From assembly GCF_032598785.1 (NCBI RefSeq), contig NZ_CP102984.1: 64,000 nucleotides of DNA. The stretch is one strand, 5' to 3'. Made by a program: the position numbers and the translations under genes. The notes below the pieces were generated by a model, which did not search any database, had not been told where the DNA came from, and saw only the letters and a list, made by a program, of their open reading frames with translations. The number at the start of each line of letters is the position of its first letter. Position 1 is the first letter of the stretch. Positions 17,432 to 26,525 of this stretch are shown here, piece after piece. The DNA comes from Terrisporobacter petrolearius. Lineage in GTDB: Bacteria > Bacillota > Clostridia > Peptostreptococcales > Peptostreptococcaceae.

Positions 17432-18005
17432 TCAGCCTCCTTGTTCTTAATTTTTTTGAATATGAATTGCTCTTTAATACTTTTATTTCTTTGAGATTAC
17501 CTTTATAAATCATTCTACCTCCAATGTTCAGCAAGTGTTGAGGTCTAACCAGATTTCTTGATATCTTAATATCTACAATGCCACTTTCCTTTAAGATGTG
17601 ATATACAAATTCTGAGCATAAAAAGCTATAATCGCTACATACTGGTTTGTTTAACAAGCTATGTACAAGCCCCTTATAGTTATATTTATAAAGGTGGCTA
17701 TTAGAAATGAAATGCTCTAATAGTACCTTTGCCTTTTCATACTGCCCCTTGGATACCTCAATCTCAATTATTGCACCAGGCAAGGTATTACAAATCTTGT
17801 ATACACCTTCGTTGATATCCTCTTTTCTAAACCTTCCAATAAAGGGATTGTACGTGTTCCTTCTTCCAAAGCTATACATATGATTGAGTTCCTCATCTAA
17901 AGAAATAGCTGCATGAGTATACTCATCATTTTTAAAAATTCGGATGAGATTAGACATCACAGTATTTGTTCTTGTAAGAACTATATATAAATGAAATTTT
18001 TCCAT
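17415..18005 (-). CDS. permuted papain-like (YiiX/C92-type) hydrolase
   Basis: This 196-residue protein has the pattern of the permuted NlpC/P60-like group. A histidine lies in NDEYTHAAIS (H31) and the candidate nucleophile C130 in SFLCSEFVYHIL. These enzymes cleave amide or ester bonds in cell-wall peptides or lipids; the target is not known here. No signal peptide is visible, so it is probably cytoplasmic. The coupling to a TVP38-type membrane protein suggests a lipid or envelope role (inference). Confidence 0.75.
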   Translation of the reverse strand: MEKFHLYIVLTRTNTVMSNLIRIFKNDEYTHAAISLDEELNHMYSFGRRNTYNPFIGRFRKEDINEGVYKICNTLPGAIIEIEVSKGQYEKAKVLLEHFISNSHLYKYNYKGLVHSLLNKPVCSDYSFLCSEFVYHILKESGIVDIKISRNLVRPQHLLNIGGRMIYKGNLKEIKVLKSNSYSKKLRTRRLSAIYE

Positions 18006-18228
18006 TATGAAGCACCTCCATGAATTTAATTGATGTACTCATTATGATATATAAAGTTAAAGAACCAATAAAAAAAGTCTAAAGAAACTCTTAATTTGTT
18101 TTTTAAGTATATAAACCTTACCCCTAACAGAAAATTTTCCCTCAAACCGTAGTTCAAGGGAACATAAAACACACTTCAATATTTACTTAGAAACCTTCAA
18201 TGCCTTTGATATCAGCCTATTGTCCCTT

Positions 18229-18650
18229 TATAATAAAGTTCTGCTTATTTTCCCTCTTTTTTCATTTCCTCTTTCAAAATCAGAAGCAAAACTATATTAA
18301 AATTAGAATAAAGATTTGATAAAACCGGGGGAAGGATTCAGGGAATAGGGATTAGAAATGGGTAAAAAAGAAGGATAAAACCATTGAATAAATGAAGGAT
18401 TTCCCCTTATTATTTCAATCTTTTATCCATTTTTATGCTCCTTGAACCTTAGTCATTATGCCTATTTCTTGCTTTTCTCTCTTATCTTTTTTCCTGCCTT
18501 TACTTCCTGGTTTTATTCTTTCCTTTATTCCTTTTTCCTGTATTTACTTCCTGCTTTTCTTCCTTTATTATTGGAAGGAATTTTTGAAGTAAGCAGAACT
18601 TTATTATAGAAGAAGCAGGACCTTATTTAAAAGAGCAGGACTTTATTCTA
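18229..18650. repeat. intergenic element with distant inverted repeats and strand-biased purine/pyrimidine tracts
   Basis: An 18-bp perfect inverted repeat sits at 18229-18246 and 18591-18608. Between them is a purine-rich tract (about 18325-18405) followed by a pyrimidine-rich tract (about 18470-18575) in which TTTACTTCCTG recurs. Three direct repeats of an AGCAGGACTTTATT-like unit, spaced about 21 bp, follow at 18590-18650. I see no gene in 18006-18927. This could be a small non-autonomous element. Confidence 0.45.
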
Positions 18651-18688
18651 GATGACAACGCTCTTGTAATCAAGACAACACATTCCAC

Positions 18689-18745
18689 ATGCCTTGAGGT
18701 GACAATAAAGGTGTCGTAGATTGATATTATACCCTTAGCGGTTAC
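18689..18745. repeat. dispersed structured repeat, partial copy R3
   Basis: This piece aligns with the tail of copy R1 (9771-9823). TGCCTTGAG opens both, and GTGTCGTAGATTGATATTAT here corresponds to ATGTCGTAAGTTGATATTAT there. The head of the repeat is absent here. The sequence from 18746 to 18927 shows nothing recognisable. Confidence 0.5.
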
Positions 18746-18927
18746 TATGCAATGGTAAAGTTAGTAAAAATTTATAGCCGTCCAGCAACACCAGTACAAT
18801 GTATTTTGAAAGTAAATGAATAAGTTTTCTATCCATCAACCTATTATACCCTTACTACTTCTGGCAAGGATAGATTAACAAGCAATTAAATCCACTCTGT
18901 ATCCTTCATTATCTAAAATGATTATTC

Positions 18928-21174
18928 CTAAAGATATTTCCTTAAATGTCTTCCTGTAATTGATTTTTGGGATCTCAATATCCCTTCAATTCTCCCTTGA
19001 TATAATAAATACCCACCTTCCTCTCCAGCATATGGTCCCAAGTCTATAATCCAGTCGGCAATACGCATTATATCTAAATTATGTTCAATAATTATTATTG
19101 TGTTATCTCCAGATAATCTCTTAAATATCCCTATCAATCTATCAATATCCTTTACATGTAGACCTGTTGTTGGCTCATCAAAGACATAAATACTTCCATT
19201 TAAGTTTAAATTGATAGATAGCTTTAATCTTTGTAGTTCTCCTCCAGATAGTGTATCTAAGCTCTGTCCTAAAGTTAAATATCCAATCCCTACATCTATT
19301 AATTGCTGTAAAATTTTATTAATTTTAAAGTATTTAAAATAGCTTAAAGCATTTTCAATTGATAAATCCAATACCTGACTTATATTCAAACCATTTACCT
19401 TATATTTAAGTGATCTATCATTGTATCTTTTTCCATTGCATGCTTCGCATTGGCTAACTATGTCATCCATATATGCTAAGTCTAGTTTTATATAACCTTT
19501 GCCTCCACATTCTGGGCAAGCACCCTTGGAATTAAAACTAAAGTAAGATGGAGATATGTTATTTTTTTTGGCAAAGATATCTTTAATGTTATCAAATATC
19601 CCTATATAGCTTGAAACTGTTGATCTGACATTTGTATATATCTTCTTTTGATCAATAAAAATAGCTTCAGGATATCTCTTTCTAAATTCGATATCCATAA
19701 GTGATGATTTCCCTGAACCTGCAACTCCAGTTACTACAGTAATTGCATTTTTAGGTATCTTAATATTTATATTCTTTAGATTGTTTGCCTTTGCTTTATT
19801 AACTTCTATCCACTCTTTAAAAGTCTTTATTTCATTGTTTAATTCATTCTTCTTTTTAAATTCCCTTGATGTCAGCGTCTCTGCAGTTAGAAAATCTTCA
19901 TATCTTCCTGAAAAAATTAACTCTCCACCTTTTTCTCCTGATCCTGGTCCTAATTCTACTATATTATCAGCAATCTTTATCATATCAATATCATGTTCAA
20001 CAATTAATACTGTATTTCCTTTCTTCTTTAAATCTATCAATAATCTATTTATCCTCAATATATCTTCTGGATGCAAACCTACACTTGGTTCGTCTAAGAT
20101 ATATAATAGATCTACAAGACTGCTTCCAAGTTGCTTTATGATCTTTATTCTTTGGGATTCTCCTCCTGAAAGAGTTCCAGTATTTCTACTTAAACTTAAA
20201 TAATCAAGCCCTACTAATCTAAAATTATATAGATCTTTTAAAATTGAATCTATCAATTCTTTTACATTTTTTATGCTTAAACTCTCTAGCTCAATTATTA
20301 AATTCTCTATACTAAGTCTACAATAATCATAGATGTTTTTATCATTTATTTTACATTTTAAGATATTTTCGTTTAACCTTGCTCCATTACATTTTGGGCA
20401 GATAATTTCTCTTGCATATTTATCTATTTCATGTTTATAAACTCTACCTTCCCTAATATCCTTTTTAAAAAAAGCTTTTTCTATTCTTGGTATTAATCCA
20501 TCATAAATTGCTGATTTTGGATATTTATGACTTGGATTTTCTAATTTTATTTCATCTACATATAATAACAGATGAAGTTCCTTCTCATTATAATCACTGA
20601 TTTTTTTGTCATTATCAAACAAACCAGACTCTACATACCTACTCCATCTAAATCCTCCTACTTGAAATGTAGGAAATAGAATTGCTCCTTCATTTAGCGA
20701 TTTATTTTTATCTATAATCTTTTCTGTATCAATATCCCTTATCTTTCCAATTCCCTCACAAACTTCACACATACCTTTTAGATTATTAAAAGAAAAGCTA
20801 TCTGAATATCCTACAAAGGGCTTTCCAAACCTAGAAAATAAGAGTCTAAGTTTTGAATATATATCAGTTACTGTTCCTACTGTAGACCTGCTATTATCTC
20901 CAATCTTTTTTTGATCTATAATAATTGATGGTGATAGTCTTTTAATCTCATCACATTTTGGCTGTGGAAACTTCCCTAATCTTGTTCTAATAAAACTGGA
21001 ATAGCTCTCATTCATCTGCCTTTGTGATTCTGCAGCAATGGTGTTAAATACTAAGGCAGATTTTCCTGAACCAGATGGCCCAACTACTGCTGTGATTTCT
21101 TTCTTTGGAATACATACATCAATATTCTTTAAATTCTTTTCTCTTGCTCCTTTTACTATAATTTTATCTTTCAT
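18928..21174 (-). CDS. short UvrA paralogue (UvrA2-like) lacking the UvrB-binding domain
   Basis: This 748-residue protein has two ABC ATPase units: Walker A GPSGSGKSA (about 31-39) and GVAGSGKSS, signatures LSGGESQRIK and LSGGELQRLK. It keeps the zinc-finger cysteines CEVC, CPKC, CPEC and CEAC. Compared with the full UvrA at 33733-36558, it jumps from RLLFSRFGKPF straight to SFSFNNLKGMCEVCEG. The first zinc pair and the whole UvrB-interacting segment are therefore missing. Such paralogues are linked to drug tolerance (DrrC-like) or accessory damage binding rather than standard excision repair. It diverges from a WYL regulator, its probable controller. Confidence 0.9.
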   Translation of the reverse strand: MKDKIIVKGAREKNLKNIDVCIPKKEITAVVGPSGSGKSALVFNTIAAESQRQMNESYSSFIRTRLGKFPQPKCDEIKRLSPSIIIDQKKIGDNSRSTVGTVTDIYSKLRLLFSRFGKPFVGYSDSFSFNNLKGMCEVCEGIGKIRDIDTEKIIDKNKSLNEGAILFPTFQVGGFRWSRYVESGLFDNDKKISDYNEKELHLLLYVDEIKLENPSHKYPKSAIYDGLIPRIEKAFFKKDIREGRVYKHEIDKYAREIICPKCNGARLNENILKCKINDKNIYDYCRLSIENLIIELESLSIKNVKELIDSILKDLYNFRLVGLDYLSLSRNTGTLSGGESQRIKIIKQLGSSLVDLLYILDEPSVGLHPEDILRINRLLIDLKKKGNTVLIVEHDIDMIKIADNIVELGPGSGEKGGELIFSGRYEDFLTAETLTSREFKKKNELNNEIKTFKEWIEVNKAKANNLKNINIKIPKNAITVVTGVAGSGKSSLMDIEFRKRYPEAIFIDQKKIYTNVRSTVSSYIGIFDNIKDIFAKKNNISPSYFSFNSKGACPECGGKGYIKLDLAYMDDIVSQCEACNGKRYNDRSLKYKVNGLNISQVLDLSIENALSYFKYFKINKILQQLIDVGIGYLTLGQSLDTLSGGELQRLKLSINLNLNGSIYVFDEPTTGLHVKDIDRLIGIFKRLSGDNTIIIIEHNLDIMRIADWIIDLGPYAGEEGGYLLYQGRIEGILRSQKSITGRHLRKYL

Positions 21175-21183
21175 AACATCCCC

Positions 21184-21236
21184 CTTAAACTTTTAATAAA
21201 ATAAGTATATAATGTAAACATGACACTAATTGTCAC
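21184..21236. promoter_or_regulatory. divergent promoter region with small palindrome
   Basis: Between the UvrA-like gene and the WYL regulator lies TGACA-N5-TGTCA (21221-21235). On the plus strand TTAAAC and TATAAT (about 21208-21213), 17 bp apart, form a plausible promoter with the palindrome just downstream. On the minus strand the palindrome overlaps a possible -35. A regulator bound here would control both genes; this is inference. Confidence 0.45.
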
Positions 21237-21250
21237 TTTAAGGAGGAAAT

Positions 21251-22195
21251 ATGAATAAGACTACAATATTGTTCGATTTAATTTGGTTTGTGAATTCAAA
21301 AAAAGAATTTACAGCAAGAGAAGTTGCAAATGAGTTTAATATATCCGTAAGAACTGCTCACAGATATATAACTGATCTTTCAGATATGGGCATACCTATA
21401 TACTCAAAGCAAGGCAGAAATGGAGGTTATAAAGTACTAGATAATCAAGTATATCCCCCTATACTTTTTTCAAAAGATGAGATATTTGCAATTCTTTTCT
21501 CTTTTAACTATCTTGGCAATTATAATAATTTACCTTTTAATTTAAGCATTAGCTCAGTTAAAGAAAAAATATACTCACTTTTGCCTAAAGATACTTTAAA
21601 TGAATTTAAAGAATTAGATAATACACTTCAAATTAATGAATATGGATTTAAACATGATACACCTTTTTTAAAAGAGATAATAGCTGCTGCTATAAATAAG
21701 AATATAGTATTGATGCAATATAACTCCCCCAAATCAAAGACACATAAGAAGATTGTTCCACTAGGAATTTATGCATATGATGGCAAATGGTATTCTCCTG
21801 CTCTTGATATAGACTTAATGGAATACAGATTATATCGTGTAGATAGAATAATAGACTTTGAAAAAAGTATGGATACTTTTGAAAATCTCATGTCTTTAAA
21901 AGAATGGTTATCAAACTATCCAATTAACAATCCAATTGATTTACATGTAAAATTAAATAGAATTGCCTATTTAGAATGTAAAGACATCTATTTTTTGCAA
22001 AACGATCTAGAGTATATTGATAATAATTACTACACACTTAAAAAGACAATTGATTCAAATGAAATTCCTTTTTATACAAAACTCCTCTTAAAGCTTGGAA
22101 CAAATGCAAAGGTAATTCAACCTTCGGAGTTAGTCGATAGTTTAAAAAGAGAAATTATGTGTATGTATAATCTATATGATATTAAATCTAAATGA
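21251..22195 (+). CDS. HTH-WYL domain transcriptional regulator
   Basis: This 314-residue protein has an N-terminal winged helix, FTAREVANEFNISVRTAHRY, followed by ITDLSDMGIPIYSKQGRNGGY. A middle-to-C-terminal WYL domain includes IAAAINKNIVLMQYNS, IVPLGIYAYDGKWYSPA and YRLYRVDRI. WYL proteins bind nucleic-acid or nucleotide ligands, and several control DNA-damage or phage-defence genes. It diverges from the UvrA-like gene, which is its likely target. ATG 21251 follows AAGGAGG. Confidence 0.9.
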   Translation: MNKTTILFDLIWFVNSKKEFTAREVANEFNISVRTAHRYITDLSDMGIPIYSKQGRNGGYKVLDNQVYPPILFSKDEIFAILFSFNYLGNYNNLPFNLSISSVKEKIYSLLPKDTLNEFKELDNTLQINEYGFKHDTPFLKEIIAAAINKNIVLMQYNSPKSKTHKKIVPLGIYAYDGKWYSPALDIDLMEYRLYRVDRIIDFEKSMDTFENLMSLKEWLSNYPINNPIDLHVKLNRIAYLECKDIYFLQNDLEYIDNNYYTLKKTIDSNEIPFYTKLLLKLGTNAKVIQPSELVDSLKREIMCMYNLYDIKSK

Positions 22196-22298
22196 GATGA
22201 TCAATGACATAAATATCATCCATTAACTCAATCTTTTTATAAAAGAATAATTAAAGTATCTAATGTTACATATCCGTTGTCATCATTCCAATTATCCA

Positions 22299-22455
22299 AT
22301 ATCATCTGTCAAATGCCCTATTTAAAAGGGTCAAAAATCGGTGTTTTTTTTAGCCAATTTTTGACCCGAATTTCGCCCTCAAACCACTATATGTTGTGGT
22401 CAAATCCTATTAATTTCTCCTCTGAACCACAATACGTCATCAGAATTATACTCTC
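22299..22455. repeat. dispersed structured repeat, copy R2
   Basis: The copy matches R1 (9612-9767) over its whole length. Nearly identical blocks include CCACTATATGTTGTGGTCAA and GAACCACAATACGTCATCAG. The first hairpin (22328-22338 with 22357-22367) keeps an 11-bp perfect stem although base pairs differ from R1. It ends where R1's third hairpin begins. The remaining 22456-22530 leads into the rlmD terminus without a gene. Confidence 0.6.
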
Positions 22456-22530
22456 CATCGTAGGATGTTCCCAATCACACTTCGCTCTGCTCGTCTTCTT
22501 GGACATTCCTGACATGAGACGTACATCTGC

Positions 22531-23883
22531 TTACTTAGTAAGCAGTGTTACGACTTCAACGTGTGGTGTATTTGGGAACATGTCCATACACTTAACTTTC
22601 TCAACCTTATATCCATAAGATTCGAATCCTTTTATATCTAAAACTAAAGTCTTAGGATTACATGAAATATAAACTATCTCATTAGCACCAAATCCAGAAA
22701 TATCTCTTATAGCATCTTTGTGAACACCAGGTCTTGGTGGATCAACTATTATTAAATCTGGCTTTTCAGATAGAGTCTTAACAACTTTAGCCACATCTCC
22801 AGCTATAAATTCACAGTTATTAAGCCCATTTAATTTAGTGTTTTCGTTAGCTGCAACAACAGCTTCTTCTATTATTTCTATACCATAAACTTGTTTCGCA
22901 GCACTTGCCATAACTTGCCCTATAGTTCCAGTTCCACTGTATAAATCAAATAATACTTTTCCTTCATGATCTCCCACAAATTCTCTGGCTATACTGTATA
23001 ATTTTTCAGCACCTTTAGTATTTGTTTGGAAGAATGAGAATGGAGATATTTTAAATCTAAGCCCTAAAACTACTTCTTCTATATAGTCTCTTCCATGTAA
23101 AACTCTTAACTCATCACAATTAACTGCATCAGCAAGACCATCATTTATAGTGTGTAATATACTTACTACTTCTGATTTTGTACCAAGATTTAATATCATA
23201 TCTTTATACTCAGTCATGTCAAAATCTTCTTGCGTTGTAGTTACTATATTAACCATTAATTCATTTGTGTTAACACCTTTTCTAACTACTAAGTTTCTTA
23301 AATAACCTTGGTGAGAATTTATTCTATAATAAGGAAGATTCTTTTCTGCAAAATATTCAACTGTAGAAGTTAATACTTTTATAAAATCTTCATCTACTAA
23401 TCTACAATCATCAACAGTTATAATATCTAAATGTCTTCCTTTTTTGTGCATTCCTAAAGTAAGAGGTCCACCTTTTACTTCATCTCCAAAAGTATACTCC
23501 ATTTTATTTCTGTATAATCTTTCAACTGGACTTCCTTCTATTCCTAAAAATTCAAATTCTTCTATTCCTTGTTCTTCAAATAAATTTAGAACTTGTTCGC
23601 CTTTTATTTCTAATTGTTTTTCATAAGGTACTGATAATATGGAACAACCTCCACATGCACCAAAATGGTCACATACTGGTGAAGTTTCTATTGGTGAATT
23701 TTCTATTACTTCAAGTAATTTTACTTCAGCTTTTTCACTCCTTGCTTTTTTAACAACAGCCTTTACTTTTTGACCAGTAATTCCGCCCTTCATTTTTACT
23801 TTTCTTTTTCCTATTAAAGTTGAAGACTCTCCTCCAAATTCCATAGAACCTACTTCAAATTCAATTATGTCTTTTCTCTTCAC
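22531..23883 (-). CDS. rlmD: 23S rRNA (uracil-C5)-methyltransferase, RlmD/RlmCD type
   Basis: This 450-residue enzyme methylates C5 of a uridine in 23S rRNA using SAM. Parts in order: TRAM domain (about 1-60), iron-sulfur cluster cysteines in CDHFGACGGCSILSV, and FSFFQTN. Then come SAM motif DLYSGTGTIGQV, VDPPRPG and the catalytic cysteine in VYISCNPKTL. Bacillus RlmCD methylates two sites, so the exact target set is uncertain. GTG start with CGGAGG upstream. It follows the pseudouridine synthase gene by 19 bp, forming an rRNA-modification pair. Confidence 0.9.
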   Translation of the reverse strand: MKRKDIIEFEVGSMEFGGESSTLIGKRKVKMKGGITGQKVKAVVKKARSEKAEVKLLEVIENSPIETSPVCDHFGACGGCSILSVPYEKQLEIKGEQVLNLFEEQGIEEFEFLGIEGSPVERLYRNKMEYTFGDEVKGGPLTLGMHKKGRHLDIITVDDCRLVDEDFIKVLTSTVEYFAEKNLPYYRINSHQGYLRNLVVRKGVNTNELMVNIVTTTQEDFDMTEYKDMILNLGTKSEVVSILHTINDGLADAVNCDELRVLHGRDYIEEVVLGLRFKISPFSFFQTNTKGAEKLYSIAREFVGDHEGKVLFDLYSGTGTIGQVMASAAKQVYGIEIIEEAVVAANENTKLNGLNNCEFIAGDVAKVVKTLSEKPDLIIVDPPRPGVHKDAIRDISGFGANEIVYISCNPKTLVLDIKGFESYGYKVEKVKCMDMFPNTPHVEVVTLLTK

Positions 23884-23902
23884 TATAATTTCCTCCGCTC
23901 TT

Positions 23903-24625
23903 TTATCTTTCTTCTATTAATTTAACTTCTTCATCAGTTAATTCTCTATATTCACCTAGACTTAATGTTTCATCTAGTTTTAATTTGCCCATAGACAGTC
24001 TTTTCAAGTATACTACTTTTTTGCCCACACTCTCAAACATTCTTTTTACTTGGTGAAATTTACCTTCATGTATAGTAAGTTCTATTTCAGATGTTTCTCC
24101 ACTTTCTAGAATTTTAAGCTGAGAAGGCATAGTTTCATACCCATCATCTAAAGTTACACCTTCTTCAAAAGCCTTTACATCTTTTTCTGTTACTACACCA
24201 TCAATTTTTGCATAATAAGTCTTTGGTACATGCTTTTTAGGTGATAATACTCTATGAGCCAATTTACCATCATTAGTTAAAACCAAAAGTCCCTCTGTAT
24301 CCTTGTCCAATCTTCCAACAGGAAAAGGTTCAAATGCCAGATAAGATGAGTCTATTAAATCTAAAACTATTGGATCTCTTTTATCAAAAGTTGCTGATAA
24401 ATATCCATCTGGTTTGTTCATCATTATATAAACAAATTCTCTATATCTTACTAATTCATTATTAAATTCTATTTTATCAGTATCAGTATCAACTTGTGTC
24501 CCAGGATTTGATATTACTTTATCATTTACCTTGACTAGTTCTTTTTTACAATAAACTTTTATTTCTGCTCTACTTCCATATCCTACGTTAGAAAGAATTT
24601 TATCTATTCTTAATTTTTTCGCCAC
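23903..24625 (-). CDS. rRNA pseudouridine synthase, RsuA/RluB family
   Basis: This 240-residue protein has an N-terminal S4 RNA-binding domain (residues 1-60, LRIDKILSNVGYGSRAE). The catalytic domain includes the aspartate in PVGRLDKDTEGLLVLTNDG and later FHQVKRMFESVGKKV. It isomerises a uridine in rRNA; RsuA (16S U516) is the closest fit from the FEPFPVGRLD form, but RluB is not excluded. Starts at ATG 24625 behind AAGGAGG and lies upstream of rlmD. Confidence 0.88.
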   Translation of the reverse strand: MAKKLRIDKILSNVGYGSRAEIKVYCKKELVKVNDKVISNPGTQVDTDTDKIEFNNELVRYREFVYIMMNKPDGYLSATFDKRDPIVLDLIDSSYLAFEPFPVGRLDKDTEGLLVLTNDGKLAHRVLSPKKHVPKTYYAKIDGVVTEKDVKAFEEGVTLDDGYETMPSQLKILESGETSEIELTIHEGKFHQVKRMFESVGKKVVYLKRLSMGKLKLDETLSLGEYRELTDEEVKLIEER

Positions 24626-24823
24626 TTTGCTTACCTCCTTAAGAAGTATTTTTATTTAAATAATTTATTTCCATATTAAATAGCATAATCACTATTATAT
24701 ATTATAATTGAAATTTTTGCTTATTATAATTGGGTCTATACTCTTTTTTGTTTTAGTTATATAATATAAATGATGGGTAGGTTTTATAAATTTTAAACTT
24801 AATTAAAATTTGGAGGTTTAAAT

Positions 24824-25687
24824 ATGTTAGTTTCTGCAAGAGAAATGCTAGTTAAAGCAAGAGAAGGAAAATACGCAGTAGGTCAATTCAATATAAATAA
24901 CTTAGAATGGACAAAAGCAATATTATTAACTGCACAAGAAAATAATTCACCAGTTATTTTAGGAGTATCTGAAGGTGCTGGAAAATACATGGGTGGATAC
25001 GATACAATAGTTGGAATGGTAAATGGTTTAATAAAAGGATTAAACATAACAGTTCCAGTTGCTCTACACTTAGACCACGGTTCTTATGAAGGAGCTAAAC
25101 AAACTATAGAAGCAGGATTCTCTTCTGTAATGTTCGATGGTTCTCATTATCCATTTGAGGAAAACGTAGCTAAAACTAAAGAATTAGTTGAAATAGCTCA
25201 TTCAAAAGGCATATCTGTAGAAGCTGAAGTAGGTTCTATAGGTGGAGAAGAAGACGGTGTTGTTGGTGCTGGTGAAGTTGCTGATCCACAAGAATGCAAA
25301 GCTATATCTGAATTAGGAATAGATTTCCTTGCTGCTGGTATAGGAAATATTCATGGTAAATATCCTGAAAACTGGACTGGATTAAACTTCGAAGTTTTAG
25401 GAAAAATAAACCAAGCTACAGGTTCTATGCCTTTAGTATTACACGGTGGAAGTGGAATACCAGAAGAAATGATAAAAGAAGCTATATCTTTAGGCGTTGC
25501 TAAAATAAATGTTAATACTGAGTGTCAAGTTGTATTTGCTGAAGCTACTCGTAAATATATAGAAGAAGGAAAAGATTTACAAGGTAAAGGATTTGATCCT
25601 CGTAAATTATTAGCTCCAGGTGTTGATGCTATAAAAGCATGCGTTAAAGAAAAAATGGAACTATTCGGTTCTGTAAACCAAGCATAA
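24824..25687 (+). CDS. fba: class II fructose-1,6-bisphosphate aldolase
   Basis: This zinc-dependent glycolytic/gluconeogenic enzyme splits fructose-1,6-bisphosphate into two triose phosphates. Seen: VALHLDHGSYEGAKQTIEAG with the catalytic Asp and a zinc His (about residues 84-85), SVEAEVGSIGGEEDG, the phosphate/zinc loop AAGIGNIHGKYP, and LVLHGGSGIP. Length 287 is usual for the small class II form. ATG with TTTGGAGG upstream. It stands alone and ends in a strong hairpin terminator. Confidence 0.96.
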   Translation: MLVSAREMLVKAREGKYAVGQFNINNLEWTKAILLTAQENNSPVILGVSEGAGKYMGGYDTIVGMVNGLIKGLNITVPVALHLDHGSYEGAKQTIEAGFSSVMFDGSHYPFEENVAKTKELVEIAHSKGISVEAEVGSIGGEEDGVVGAGEVADPQECKAISELGIDFLAAGIGNIHGKYPENWTGLNFEVLGKINQATGSMPLVLHGGSGIPEEMIKEAISLGVAKINVNTECQVVFAEATRKYIEEGKDLQGKGFDPRKLLAPGVDAIKACVKEKMELFGSVNQA

Positions 25688-25714
25688 TTTTAATAGTTTA
25701 ATTTAAAATTCCTC

Positions 25715-25752
25715 AAAGATAGATGTAATTTTTATTACATCTATCTTTTTTT
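25715..25752 (+). terminator. rho-independent terminator of fba
   Basis: A 15-bp perfect stem (25715-25729 with 25734-25748) with a 4-nt loop is followed by a T-run. It lies 28 bp after the fba stop. Confidence 0.93.
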
Positions 25753-26525
25753 AATTTCAACTACTTTAAATAGAAGCCATTCTTACATCCATTGACCACA
25801 TTATAAAAAAATTTTTAAATTAAGGAATAATCAATTTATTAACATTATATACATATATATATAACTACTTGCTTTCATCATTTGAGTTCTTTTGTCAGTT
25901 TTTATTTATTAAAATCTATATTTTCATATATTTCATTACTTGTTTTTGTAATTTTCGACATTTATTTTTATTTTCACTGTTTCCATTTATAATGTTTTAA
26001 ATATATTAGGTTGTTATATCTTGTTATTTATTTAACATTATTTTGCAATTAATTTATCCATTTATAACAAAAATAAATAATTTATTACTTTGGATAATCT
26101 GTTATTATTATATTCATTTTATTTTTTCAGAATATTTAAATTATTCTTTAATATTTAATTTATTTATCATACTCTACTTAATTTTTTTAATTTAATGATT
26201 AATTTTTTAGTATTTTCCTTACTTTATTAAAAGAAATTCTAAATTCCTTGATTTTTTTATAATTATTCTATATTTGAATTATAATTTTTTATTAGCTTTT
26301 TAACATATCCTTATACTATAATATAAAGTAGAATTACAAATTTTTCTATATTAGTATTTTTTATATATTTTTATAGAAATTTTTAAATGTTAAATTTTTA
26401 ACTCTATAAATTTTTAGTTAGCTAATTTTATAAATACATCCTCTTAAAATTTATAGAATGTATTTTAAGTTTTTGCTGTTAATTATTTACTATGACTAAC
26501 TTCAAAATGAAAAGGGGGAATTTGC
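25753..26525 (+). promoter_or_regulatory. long AT-rich leader of the hydrogenase operon with two candidate Rex sites
   Basis: No gene is visible in this 770-bp gap. Two sites resemble the Rex operator TTGTTA-N6-TAACAA: TTGTTATTTATTTAACAT at 26021-26038 (11 of the 12 conserved bases) and ATGTTAAATTTTTAACTC at 26387-26404, a weaker match about 120 bp before the first gene. Rex senses the NADH/NAD ratio and is known to control hydrogenase and fermentation genes in clostridia. In such AT-rich DNA chance matches are possible. Confidence 0.45.

Noticed and set aside
9612..22455. CRISPR-like interpretation of the dispersed repeats
   Set aside because: Copies are kilobases apart, long and unequal, with no regular spacers and no cas genes in the window.
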